A stretch of DNA of 64,000 nt from CAZDQL01 sp964507325 (GTDB lineage Bacteria > Planctomycetota > UBA1135 > GCA-002686595). A program made the translations under genes and the position numbers. Below, piece by piece: positions 35,302 to 43,624 of this stretch. Positions within the stretch are counted from its first letter, which is position 1. Each line of letters starts with the position of its first letter. Location of the stretch: positions 1 to 64,000 of the forward strand of contig CAZDQL010000009.1 of NCBI GenBank assembly GCA_964507325.1, read 5' to 3'. The notes beneath the pieces are model-generated. The model was given only the letters and a program-made list of their open reading frames with translations, did no database searches and was not told the DNA's origin.

Positions 35302-36407
35302 CGAGCGATAGCAACGCATTCTCGCTGGAGAGGTTCGCCACCACCGCGCGCGCGGACTTTCGCTTCGCCCCGCTCAACGCCCTGCTCTTGGTGGGGTTGA
35401 GCGTGGGCGGCCTGGCCGTCCATCTCAGCCTCTACGGCTTCGACGTGGATGCAATCGGATTGTGCCTGGGGTCGGCTCTCTCGCTGGTGGTCTGCCTGCG
35501 ACTGGCGCAGATCTGGGAGACGGTGGTCGTCCTGGGCACGATATGCTGCCTCGGGACCTACCTGGTCCTGCAACCGAATAGCGAAGTGCTGGTGATCACC
35601 TGCGCTCTCGCGGTGCTGATCGCCCCCTCTGTGCAGATCGCCTACCAGTGGGAACGCGCGGTGCTCTTGCGCTTCGGCAAGTTCCGCGGCCTACGCCCCC
35701 CGGGGCTGTTCGTGCTGTTCCCCATACTGGACAAGGTCGCGCAGTTCGTCGATCAGCGGGTGCGAGTCACCGACTTCAGCGCCGAGACGACGCTCACCGC
35801 GGACACCGTCCCGGTGAACGTCGATGCGATCGCCTTCTGGATGATTTGGGATGCCGAGAAGGCGGTGCTGGAGGTGGAGCGCTACGAGCGAGCGGTGGTG
35901 CTCTCCGCCCAGACCGCGCTGCGCAACGCGATCGGCAAGAACGACCTCGCCAGCCTGCTCTCCGAGCGCGATCGCCTGGGAGAGGAGATCCAGCGCATCC
36001 TGGACGAGAAGACCAACCACTGGGGGGTCACCACCCAGGCGGTGGAGATCCGCGACATCGTCATCCCCAAGGGCCTCGAGGACGCCATGTCCCGCCAGGC
36101 ACAGGCCGAGCGCGAGCGCCAGAGCCGCATCATCTTGGGCACCGCAGAGACCGAGATCGCGGAGAAGTTCGCCCGCGCCTCCGACCACTACCAGAACAAC
36201 CCCGTGGCCCTGCACCTGCGTGCCATGAACATGGTCTTCGAAGGCCTGCGCAAGAAGGGCTCGATGATCATCGTGCCCTCTTCGGCGGTCGAGACGATGG
36301 GACTGGGCGCCCTGGGCGGATTGACCTCCTTCGGGCATACGGCCAAGCTGGAGGAACAGGGCCCGCCCACCGGGACGGATATGGAGCAGGGCGCCGAAGA
36401 GCATTGA
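35298..36407 (+). CDS. Slipin (SPFH/band 7, stomatin-like) membrane protein
   Basis: Membrane scaffold protein, 369 aa. The N-terminal ~115 residues contain four hydrophobic segments (near 28-50, 52-68, 75-92 and 95-108), more than the single hairpin of a standard slipin. The SPFH domain follows (about 115-290): WERAVLLRFGKFRG, PGLFVLFPILDKV, TVPVNVDAIAFWMIWDAEKAV, IVIPKGLEDAMSRQAQAERERQSR. It ends in a coiled-coil and helical C-terminus. It overlaps the GntR gene by four bases (ATGA), so the two are one operon. It likely organises membrane microdomains; the partner is unknown. Confidence 0.85.
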   Translation: MTSDSNAFSLERFATTARADFRFAPLNALLLVGLSVGGLAVHLSLYGFDVDAIGLCLGSALSLVVCLRLAQIWETVVVLGTICCLGTYLVLQPNSEVLVITCALAVLIAPSVQIAYQWERAVLLRFGKFRGLRPPGLFVLFPILDKVAQFVDQRVRVTDFSAETTLTADTVPVNVDAIAFWMIWDAEKAVLEVERYERAVVLSAQTALRNAIGKNDLASLLSERDRLGEEIQRILDEKTNHWGVTTQAVEIRDIVIPKGLEDAMSRQAQAERERQSRIILGTAETEIAEKFARASDHYQNNPVALHLRAMNMVFEGLRKKGSMIIVPSSAVETMGLGALGGLTSFGHTAKLEEQGPPTGTDMEQGAEEH

Positions 36408-36452
36408 GCATGCCCGTACCACTGGCCTGGCCAGCGCCACGCTCGTGCAGCG

Positions 36453-38678
36453 TCAATCCGACTCGCGCGCAAGCCGTCGCGCCCGATCCATCGCCGGATC
36501 GCGGCCGCCAAGCATGTCCTCTACCGTGCGCTGGACTACGTGGTCGGGCTGCACGCCGACGCCGGGTGGTAGACCCGTGACGGCCGCCTGGTAGGTGGTG
36601 CGCGCGATCTTCACGCGGATGTTCGTGGCGGGCAGGGTGATCTCCTTGGAGTTGTCGTTGCAGGTCCAGGTGGCGCCCGACTCCTCGCCGATGAGCACGA
36701 CGCGCCCCTGTTGATCGAGGAGCGAGAGCACGTGGCCCGCGGTCGAGGTGTTGCGCCCTCCGATCAGGACGAAGATCCGGCCGTGGAAGAAGTGCTCCGC
36801 CGGCTCGCGTGCCTGCGTGAAAGAGCGCAGGGCGAGCGCGTCCAGCACGGAGTTCTGCTCGGGATCGAGACGGAAGTACACGTACGGCTCGTCGGTCAGG
36901 TAGGAGACCAGCTCCGAACCGCGCTCCGGATCCCCGCCCGCGTTGGGGCGTAGGTCCACTATCAGGTTCCCGATGCCCTCTTCCCCGATGCGGACGAAAA
37001 ACTCCTCCAGCTCGCGCGAGAACTCCTCCGGCTGGGAGGGGCGGAAGTTCGGGTGGAGCAGGATGGCCAGGTCCTCGTCGGGCAGGATCTGCGTCTCCAG
37101 CTCGTCGAGCGGCCAGCCCGGAGCTCGAGGACCGAACTCGTCGACGGCGGCACGCCACTGCGCGAAGCTCAGTGCCGGGACCGACAGCTCGTGCACCTGG
37201 TCGGATCCCGGCGTGCGCACGCGCAGCGCGAAGCGCTCGGGGCTGCCGAAGTGCGTGGCGTAGTGCAGATGGAAGCGCCAGTTCAGCTCCCACAGGGGCA
37301 GCGTCCGGATGTGCCCGTCCGCGGGAATGACAGCGACGAGCTGGTTGATGATGGCGCGTGCCGGCCGACCATCGATCTCGAGCAGCTCGGTCCCGGGGAC
37401 CAGGAGCGAGCTCTCGCGCGCCGCCGTCTGGTCGACGTAGGAGGTGCGCACCCACAAGCGTCCATCGATCACCTGCGGATCCACTGGCAGGAAGGTCGAG
37501 GAGTGCATGCGCGCCGCGTAGTGCGGCCCACGCAGCTGAATGCGGGTGTGTGAGCAGTGGACACGCGCGACCACGGGACCGATCAATGTCTCGAATTCGA
37601 GCGGCGTCATCGGCGCGTCGACGCGCGCCAGGGTCTCGTCGAAGAGGCGATCGATCTCCTCCTGGCTCTCGTACACGTAGAGAGCGGGGTGCCACTCCTC
37701 GAGCGTCCTGCGCAGCAGCGCGAAGTCCTCGCGCAGTGCCCCCGCGTCCACGGGTCTGCGGAAGGGGCTCGGCCCGGTGACGAGCTCGATCAATCCGTTG
37801 GGAATGACGAAGGCGAAGTCGTAGTGGACGAGCTTCCAGCCGTCGGCCTCGCGACGCAGCAGGCCGGAGCCGCGCATTTCGCAGAGCGACGGCTTGTCCA
37901 GCCGCGCGTCGAACCAGGCAAAACGGCCGTCCTCGCTCTCGGTGGCGTTCACGGCGACGAGCTCGGTCTCGAGCCCTTGCCCGCTCGCGAACCAGGACTC
38001 GAGCGCTCGGCGCACCTGTTCGCGCGTGAAGCGCTCGCCGACGTCGCTCCCGAGGATCACGGCCTCCTGCGCCAGGTAGCCGAGGTAGCCCTCCAAGTCC
38101 GCCTCCCGGCCCGCGCGGTGGAACGCGTCCAGCATCGCGGCGGGCTCGGAGTCCGCGGGGATCGAGCGGGCCGGCCGGGGCAGCAGCCCGCGTACCTTCT
38201 TCGCGAGCTCCGCGACGCGCTCGTTCGGCACCGGGAAGGTGGCGTTGACGAGCACCAGCTTCCAGCCTTCCGCGTCGCGACGCAGCACCCCACTCACCCG
38301 AAACTCCGCGCCGTTCGCCCGGTGCAGCCTCTCGTCGAACCAGGCGGTCGTGCCGTCCGCCGAGACGCCGACGTTCTGCTCGTAGGGCACGGTCTTCCAC
38401 CCCTGTCCCGCAGCGAAGCCCGGCTGCACCAGGGCGCGGAACTGCTCGACGGTGAAGCGCTCGCCCGGCGCGGATCCGAGCAGGATCGCGTCCTCGCGGA
38501 GGCAGCCGAAGTACCGTTCCCCGTCCGCGTCGGCCGCGGCGTCGTGGAAGTTGGTCAGGAGCGCCTCGACCTGGGTGCGCAGCTCATCAGTCCGTGCCGC
38601 AGCCTGAGGGAAGGCGGATCTGGTGACCGCAAGCGTGCCGATGAGCAGCCAGCAGGCAGCACGTAGAGAAGCATGCAT
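36453..38678 (-). CDS. Exported S41 peptidase with two NTF2-like repeats
   Basis: 741 aa. A signal peptide (ending AFPQAAA) is followed by two tandem SnoaL/DUF4440-like (NTF2-fold) repeats at about 30-160 and 175-310. The repeats share AILLGSAPGERFTVEQFR / VILGSDVGERFTREQVR and the W-K-LV strands. A tail-specific protease domain (about 320-720) follows, with GNLIVDLRPNAGGDPERGSEL, the likely nucleophile in NTSTAGHVLSLL and IGEESGATWTCNDNS. It would cut proteins in the envelope; the NTF2 repeats may bind a ligand or pair the enzyme. The SD GAGG before the ATG lies inside a hairpin. Confidence 0.82.
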   Translation of the reverse strand: MHASLRAACWLLIGTLAVTRSAFPQAAARTDELRTQVEALLTNFHDAAADADGERYFGCLREDAILLGSAPGERFTVEQFRALVQPGFAAGQGWKTVPYEQNVGVSADGTTAWFDERLHRANGAEFRVSGVLRRDAEGWKLVLVNATFPVPNERVAELAKKVRGLLPRPARSIPADSEPAAMLDAFHRAGREADLEGYLGYLAQEAVILGSDVGERFTREQVRRALESWFASGQGLETELVAVNATESEDGRFAWFDARLDKPSLCEMRGSGLLRREADGWKLVHYDFAFVIPNGLIELVTGPSPFRRPVDAGALREDFALLRRTLEEWHPALYVYESQEEIDRLFDETLARVDAPMTPLEFETLIGPVVARVHCSHTRIQLRGPHYAARMHSSTFLPVDPQVIDGRLWVRTSYVDQTAARESSLLVPGTELLEIDGRPARAIINQLVAVIPADGHIRTLPLWELNWRFHLHYATHFGSPERFALRVRTPGSDQVHELSVPALSFAQWRAAVDEFGPRAPGWPLDELETQILPDEDLAILLHPNFRPSQPEEFSRELEEFFVRIGEEGIGNLIVDLRPNAGGDPERGSELVSYLTDEPYVYFRLDPEQNSVLDALALRSFTQAREPAEHFFHGRIFVLIGGRNTSTAGHVLSLLDQQGRVVLIGEESGATWTCNDNSKEITLPATNIRVKIARTTYQAAVTGLPPGVGVQPDHVVQRTVEDMLGGRDPAMDRARRLARESD

Positions 38679-38686
38679 GGTGGGTT

Positions 38687-38711
38687 CCTCGGGTAAGGCG
38701 TCCTTCCGAGG
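38687..38711 (-). promoter_or_regulatory. Hairpin covering the ribosome binding site of the S41 gene
   Basis: CCTCGG (38687-38692) plus AAGG (38695-38698) pair with CCTT (38702-38705) plus CCGAGG (38706-38711): ten base pairs, a two-base bulge and a three-base loop. In the minus-strand mRNA the distal arm includes the GAGG Shine-Dalgarno nine bases before the start codon, so folding should hinder translation. Confidence 0.45.
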
Positions 38712-38882
38712 CAGATGCTAGCCGGACAGGCGCTGCAAGGGGGTGGCGACTCGGCCAGGAGAACGAGGCTCAGAGGGAGAGGCGAGAGAGACGCATGACG
38801 CGGGGAGAACGGCGTTGGGCGCGCGTGGGGAGCGGAGGCGACCCCGGGCCAGTCAGTCCCCGACGACCGCGCGCCCAACAGC

Positions 38883-38888
38883 TATAAT
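38883..38888 (+). promoter_or_regulatory. Consensus -10 box upstream of FHA gene
   Basis: TATAAT, a perfect -10 hexamer and unusual in this GC-rich sequence, lies 38 bases before the FHA start codon. No good -35 was seen at the expected distance. Confidence 0.4.
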
Positions 38889-38926
38889 CGGGTCCGACGT
38901 CGCGACGAACCAGCCCAGGAGCAGCA

Positions 38927-39322
38927 TTGAGCGAGACACAGCGACCCGAGAACCGGGGCAACGTGCTGGAAACCACCACCTTCCACTTGCCACGACCGCG
39001 CTTCGCCACCGGGATCGAGCCCGCATGGCAGATGAGCGTCGAGGTCGTGGGCGGTCCGATGGATGGCACGCGTCGCCGCGTCGAGGGGGACACCCTCACG
39101 ATCGGCCGCAAGGCCGAGAACGACCTGTGCCTGGCGATGGATCCCAGCGTCTCGGGGCGCCACGCGCGGCTCGTGCGCGAGGGGCAGACGTTCTGGCTCG
39201 AGGACCGCGGTAGCCGCAATGGCACTTTCCTCGGCGACCAGCGGCTCGGGGAGCGCGTCCCGATCGGGCCCGGCTCCACCTTCATGACCGGTCGGACCCA
39301 GATTGACTTCATGCCGCGCTGA
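38927..39322 (+). CDS. FHA-domain protein
   Basis: 131-aa soluble protein. An N-terminal ~40-residue tail is followed by one forkhead-associated domain (about 42-128) with the conserved LTIGRKAEND, SGRHARLV and GSRNGTFLGD blocks, which bind phosphothreonine peptides. The start is TTG 38927, supported by AGGAG (38917-38921) at good spacing. It ends two bases before the Clp-type ATPase gene, so the two are co-transcribed. The FHA protein may bring phosphorylated targets to the unfoldase or regulate it through a Ser/Thr kinase. That link is inference from adjacency. Confidence 0.85.
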   Translation: MSETQRPENRGNVLETTTFHLPRPRFATGIEPAWQMSVEVVGGPMDGTRRRVEGDTLTIGRKAENDLCLAMDPSVSGRHARLVREGQTFWLEDRGSRNGTFLGDQRLGERVPIGPGSTFMTGRTQIDFMPR

Positions 39323-39324
39323 CC

Positions 39325-41589
39325 ATGACCCTTCCCCGACTGACTCCCGACGGAGAGCGCGCTCTCGCCCTTTCCACGCAGACGAGCATCGAGCTGGGCC
39401 AGAACTTCCTCGGTGTCGAGCACCTGTTCCTTGCCCTGATCGACGTCGAGCGCCCGCAGCTGTCGCGCGCGTTCGCCTCGCGTGGGGCGGACTTGGCCGA
39501 CTTCGCCTCGGCCCTGCGCAGCTCCCTCGCGTCCAGACCCGACGCCGGCGATCAGCTCGCCGGACACATCACGCCGCGGTGCAACGAAGTGCTGACGATC
39601 GCGGGCGAGCTGGCGGGCCATGTCGACGGCACCGCGGTGGGCTCCCGCCACCTCCTGGCGGCCATCTTCCGGGAGGGGCGCAGCGTCCCGCTGCGGCTGA
39701 TGCGAGCGCTGGAGCTGGACGTGCCCGGCATCCGGGAGGCGCTAGCCGAGCTGCCGGAGCCGGAGCCGGAGCCGGCGGAGGGTACGCCGACGCCGATGCT
39801 CGACCGGTTCGGGCGCGACCTGACGGCACTCGCCCGGGGCGGCAAGCTGTCGCCGGTGATTGGGCGCGAGCAGGAGATGGACCTCGTCGCACAGGTCCTG
39901 CTGCGCAAGAACAAGAACAACCCCGTCCTGGTCGGCGAGCCCGGTGTGGGCAAGACGGCTGTCGTCGAGGGATTCGCACAGCGCCTACTCGCCGTGGACT
40001 GCCCCGAGCCCCTGCGCGGCCGGCGCATCGTCGAGCTCTCGCTCGGGGGGCTCGTCGCCGGGACCAAGTACCGGGGCGAGTTCGAGGAGCGTCTGTTGCA
40101 GATCACGAAGGAGCTCCAGGAGCATCCGGAGATCGTCGTCTTCCTGGACGAAGTCCACGCCCTCGTGGGGGCGGGCGCGACGGGCGGAGGGGACTCCCTG
40201 GACGCGGCGAACATCATCAAGCCGGCGCTCGCGCGCGGCGAAATCAGCTGCGTCGGTGCGACGACGATCGCGGAGTACCGCCGCTACATCGAGAAGGACT
40301 CGGCGCTCGAGCGACGCTTCGAGAAGATCCTGATCGAAGAACCGTCAGTCGAGGAGGCGCTCGAGATTCTGCGCCGCGTAGGCCCAGGGCTCGAGATGCA
40401 CCACGGCCTGCGGATCGATCCGGGCGCGCTGGAGGCGGCGGTCGAGCTGACCGTGCGGCACGTCTTCGACCGCCGTCTGCCGGACAAGGCGCTCGACGCG
40501 GTGGACCAGTCCTGCGCGCGCAAGAGGCTCGAACGCTACCGCACCCCGGAGGGCAGTGGTGCGCCGGGTGGGGACGTGGTGGGCAGGGAGGACGTCGAGG
40601 CCACCGTCTCGCAGTGGACCGGGATTCCGCTGGAGCGTGTCTCGGGCGAGGCCGCTCAGGGCATCTTGAACCTGGAGAGCGAACTGCGTGAGCTCGTCCT
40701 CGGGCAGGAGGCCGCGGTGCGCGCTGTGGCGCGCACGATCCTGACCGCCAAGGCGGGCCTGGCGGATCCGAAGCGCCCGATGGGCGTCTTCTTCCTCGCC
40801 GGACCCACGGGCGTCGGCAAGACCCACCTCTCCAAGAGCCTGGCCGAGGTGCTCTTCGGGGATGAGCGGCGCCTGGTGCGCGTCGACATGTCCGAGTACA
40901 TGCAGGAGCACGCCGTCTCGAACCTGATCGGCGCGCCCCCCGGCTATGTCGGTCACGAGCGCGAGGGTCTCCTGATCTCGGCGCTGCGCACGCACCCCCA
41001 CTGCGTGGTCCTGTTCGACGAGGCCGAGAAGGCACACCCCAAGGTCTTCGACCTGTTCCTGCAGATCTTCGACGAGGGGCGCCTGATGGGGACCCACGGC
41101 AAGGCCGCGGACTTCACGCAGAGCGTTGTCATCCTGACATCGAACCTCGACGTGACCCCCGCGCCCGCGCGCTCCGTCGGGTTCTCGAGCGGCGAGGAGG
41201 CGCAGCCGGCGGTCGACCCGCGCGCGACGCTGGCGGAGATACTGCGGCCGGAGCTCGTCAACCGCATCGACGAGGTGATCGTCTTCGAGCGCCTCACCGG
41301 GGACGCTCTCCGGCGCATCGTCGACGGCTACCTGAAGGACATCGAGGAGCGCCTCGAGGAGCGCAACGTGCGGCTCGAGCTCACGCCCGAGGTCTACGAT
41401 CACCTCCTGCAGCAAGCGGACACGGACGCGTTCGGTGCGCGCGAGCTGCGGCGGCTGGTCGACCGACTCGTGCGCCAACCCCTGGCCGAGAAGATACTCG
41501 GGCTGAAGACGGACGGCGGCGTCGTGCGCGTGGCCCTGAAGGAGGACGGCCTCGCGTTCGAGACGGCCTCGCGGAGCCCGGCGCTCTAG
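39325..41589 (+). CDS. ClpA/ClpC-type AAA+ unfoldase
   Basis: Hsp100 protein unfoldase, 754 aa. Two Clp N-terminal repeats (about 1-150) are followed by AAA1 (Walker A GEPGVGKT near 204, Walker B VVFLDEVHAL) and AAA2 (GPTGVGKTHLSK near 493, VVLFDEAEKAHPKVF, ELVNRIDEV). It lacks the long ClpB middle coiled coil. A VGF tripeptide near residue 618, in the position of the ClpP-docking loop (RSVGFSSGEE), suggests that it feeds a ClpP peptidase rather than acting alone or as a ClpV of type VI secretion. Directly downstream of the FHA gene. The exact subfamily is uncertain. Confidence 0.88.
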   Translation: MTLPRLTPDGERALALSTQTSIELGQNFLGVEHLFLALIDVERPQLSRAFASRGADLADFASALRSSLASRPDAGDQLAGHITPRCNEVLTIAGELAGHVDGTAVGSRHLLAAIFREGRSVPLRLMRALELDVPGIREALAELPEPEPEPAEGTPTPMLDRFGRDLTALARGGKLSPVIGREQEMDLVAQVLLRKNKNNPVLVGEPGVGKTAVVEGFAQRLLAVDCPEPLRGRRIVELSLGGLVAGTKYRGEFEERLLQITKELQEHPEIVVFLDEVHALVGAGATGGGDSLDAANIIKPALARGEISCVGATTIAEYRRYIEKDSALERRFEKILIEEPSVEEALEILRRVGPGLEMHHGLRIDPGALEAAVELTVRHVFDRRLPDKALDAVDQSCARKRLERYRTPEGSGAPGGDVVGREDVEATVSQWTGIPLERVSGEAAQGILNLESELRELVLGQEAAVRAVARTILTAKAGLADPKRPMGVFFLAGPTGVGKTHLSKSLAEVLFGDERRLVRVDMSEYMQEHAVSNLIGAPPGYVGHEREGLLISALRTHPHCVVLFDEAEKAHPKVFDLFLQIFDEGRLMGTHGKAADFTQSVVILTSNLDVTPAPARSVGFSSGEEAQPAVDPRATLAEILRPELVNRIDEVIVFERLTGDALRRIVDGYLKDIEERLEERNVRLELTPEVYDHLLQQADTDAFGARELRRLVDRLVRQPLAEKILGLKTDGGVVRVALKEDGLAFETASRSPAL

Positions 41590-41659
41590 CAGCGCGGAGC
41601 TGGTGCACGGATCACGGCCGAAAGGGCCTCAGAAGTGCGCCAGGCACTACCCTTGCGGG

Positions 41660-42619
41660 ATGCAGCTCCATCTCGTGCGGCCGTACCAGGTCTTGTCGGT
41701 CCTCGCCCTCTCCGGTCTCGGAGGGTGTCTCGCCCCAGCGACGGTGGCCACGATCCACGCCACGCAGGAGGGCTCGGCACGGGTCGAGCTGGACGGGGAG
41801 CCCTTCGCCACGGTGCACTTCGCGGCCGAGCCACGCCCCTTCGTCCATCCGCTGTACGCCGCGGGCGGGATGCCCGTCACGCGCAGCTGGCCGATGGCGG
41901 TGGCGCCGGGCGAGGCGCAGGACCATCCTCACCACCAGTCCTTCTGGTTCGCGCACGGGGACGTGAACGGCTTCAACTTCTGGCACCACTCGGGGCGGGA
42001 CGAGCGCATCGAGCTCGACGGGGAGGTAGCTCTCCTCGAACGCCCCTGCGGCGCGAAGATCTGCGCGCGGTATCGCTGGCTGGCCGAGGAGCAGCGGCTC
42101 GTCTGCACCGAAGAGCGCTGGCTCACCTTCCACCACTACGAGGAAGGTCGCTACGTCGACGTCGAGACGACCCTGACCCCCGCGGGCGAGCCGCTGGTCC
42201 TGGGAGACACGAAGGAGGGGATCCTGGCCCTGCGCCTGCACCCTGCCCTGCGCCTCGAGGGCGAGGTGGCGGCCGGCTCGATCGTGAACAGCGAGGGCGT
42301 GCGCGACGGCGAGTGCTGGGGCAAGCGCGCGGCGTGGGTCGAGTACTCGGGCCCCATCGACGGCCGGGAGGTGGGCGTGGCCATCTTCGACCATCCGTCG
42401 AACGTCCGCCACCCGACGTGGTGGCACGCGCGTGGCTACGGACTCGTCGCCGCGAACCCCTTCGGGATCGGCGCCTTCGAGGGGCAGCCGCAGGGGACCG
42501 GCGACCTGACGGTGGAGGTCGGCGAGTCGATCACCTTCCGCTATCGCATCCTGATCCACACCGGCGAGTGGACGCCGGCGAGGGTGCAAGCGGCGTACGA
42601 GCACTACACGGGCGGGTGA
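41660..42619 (+). CDS. DUF6807 (PmoA-family) lipoprotein
   Basis: 319 aa from ATG 41660, with a lipoprotein signal (LALSGLGGC). The body matches the DUF6807/PmoA family that is abundant in planctomycetes: FVHPLYAAGG, HPHHQSFWFAHGDVNGFNFW, a central beta-sandwich, VEYSGPIDGREVGVAIFDHP and WHARGYGLVAANPFGIGAFEG. The protein is probably periplasmic; its fold resembles galactose-mutarotase-like beta-sandwiches, but activity is unknown. A GTG at 41603 gives a longer form with an implausible N-terminus. It is not clearly in an operon with the unfoldase. Confidence 0.8.
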   Translation: MQLHLVRPYQVLSVLALSGLGGCLAPATVATIHATQEGSARVELDGEPFATVHFAAEPRPFVHPLYAAGGMPVTRSWPMAVAPGEAQDHPHHQSFWFAHGDVNGFNFWHHSGRDERIELDGEVALLERPCGAKICARYRWLAEEQRLVCTEERWLTFHHYEEGRYVDVETTLTPAGEPLVLGDTKEGILALRLHPALRLEGEVAAGSIVNSEGVRDGECWGKRAAWVEYSGPIDGREVGVAIFDHPSNVRHPTWWHARGYGLVAANPFGIGAFEGQPQGTGDLTVEVGESITFRYRILIHTGEWTPARVQAAYEHYTGG

Positions 42620-42713
42620 AGGGAGCAGCTCTCGCAAGGGCGGAGAGACCGCATGCAGGAGAGGTACGGTACGATCCTCCTCCACCCCCTCGAACCCCGA
42701 TGACTCCGCTCCG

Positions 42714-43586
42714 ATGATCGAGATCGCGCACCTGGGACGCCCGGAGGGCGACGCGAGCGGATTCGAGGTGCTGCGCCGCGCGTTGGTCGCGCGCAACCCC
42801 GGGTACGACGTGGCCTGGCATTCCGAGTTGGGCGTGCTCGAGCCCCACCCGGAGCCGCGCGTGCTCTTCGTGCAGTCCGGAGAGGGGCGCGGTGCGATCT
42901 TCCGACCTGGAGCTGCCTCCGGGATTCTCTCGCCCCTCGCCGTCGGAGACGTCGTGCTCCTGCACCCCGGCGAGGGGCTGCAGTGCCACCAGTCCATCGA
43001 CGTGCTGGCGTTCACGACCCCCGATCCCCTCCCCCCGGAAGCCCCCGGGTTCGTGCGCCCCGATCACGATCCTGAGATCACGGACACCCCCGGAGGGTGC
43101 GCGGAGGAGGAGGAAGCGTACCGGCGCATCCTCCTGACCTGGCGGCCCGACAAGGGTCCCTACGTCTACCACTCCCTGAACGCTCACCGGGTGCGCATCG
43201 CGGACTCCTTTTCGCACTACCACCCGCTCGAGGACGGCTTCGACGAGCTCTACCTGGTGCAGGGGGTGTCGCCGGAGGCGCGCCTCTTGACGAGCGACCA
43301 GGTGGCGACGATCGAGGAGCCGGAGACGGTGACCCGCGAGCAGGCGGCGGGCCTCATCGACGAGCACCTGCTCGAGGCTGGAGACCTCGCCTTTCTGCCC
43401 CGCGGCACGATGCACCGCGGGCTCGGAGGTGTGCTGGCCCAGATCATCTCCGTGCCCGGCTTCCTGCCCGACTGCGAGATCGGCGTGGATCACCATCTGC
43501 GGGCGATCGAGGAGCGCCTCGGCCTCGAGGGCTCCGACGCCCTCCCCTTCCACGAGTCAGCGTCGGACGAACCCGTGATCAAGTGA
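42714..43586 (+). CDS. Bicupin-like protein
   Basis: 290-aa cytoplasmic protein that looks like two cupin halves. The C-terminal half (about 145-260) has a metal-site pattern SHYHPLEDGFDELYLV and later PRGTMHRGLGG, i.e. HxH..E..H. The N-terminal half (about 45-110) has the strand pattern (RVLFVQSGEGRG...VGDVVLLHPGEGLQC) but fewer metal ligands. It may be a dioxygenase, isomerase or sugar-binding sensor; no closer assignment is possible. The ATG is chosen for lack of a better upstream start. Confidence 0.6.
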   Translation: MIEIAHLGRPEGDASGFEVLRRALVARNPGYDVAWHSELGVLEPHPEPRVLFVQSGEGRGAIFRPGAASGILSPLAVGDVVLLHPGEGLQCHQSIDVLAFTTPDPLPPEAPGFVRPDHDPEITDTPGGCAEEEEAYRRILLTWRPDKGPYVYHSLNAHRVRIADSFSHYHPLEDGFDELYLVQGVSPEARLLTSDQVATIEEPETVTREQAAGLIDEHLLEAGDLAFLPRGTMHRGLGGVLAQIISVPGFLPDCEIGVDHHLRAIEERLGLEGSDALPFHESASDEPVIK

Positions 43587-43624
43587 CGGGGCATGCGGAT
43601 GCGCGTCACCCGCCCGCGCCGCCG

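Noticed and set aside
39325..41589. ClpV of a type VI secretion system
   Set aside because: FHA next to a Clp ATPase suggested it, but no other secretion genes are present and a VGF ClpP-loop is seen.
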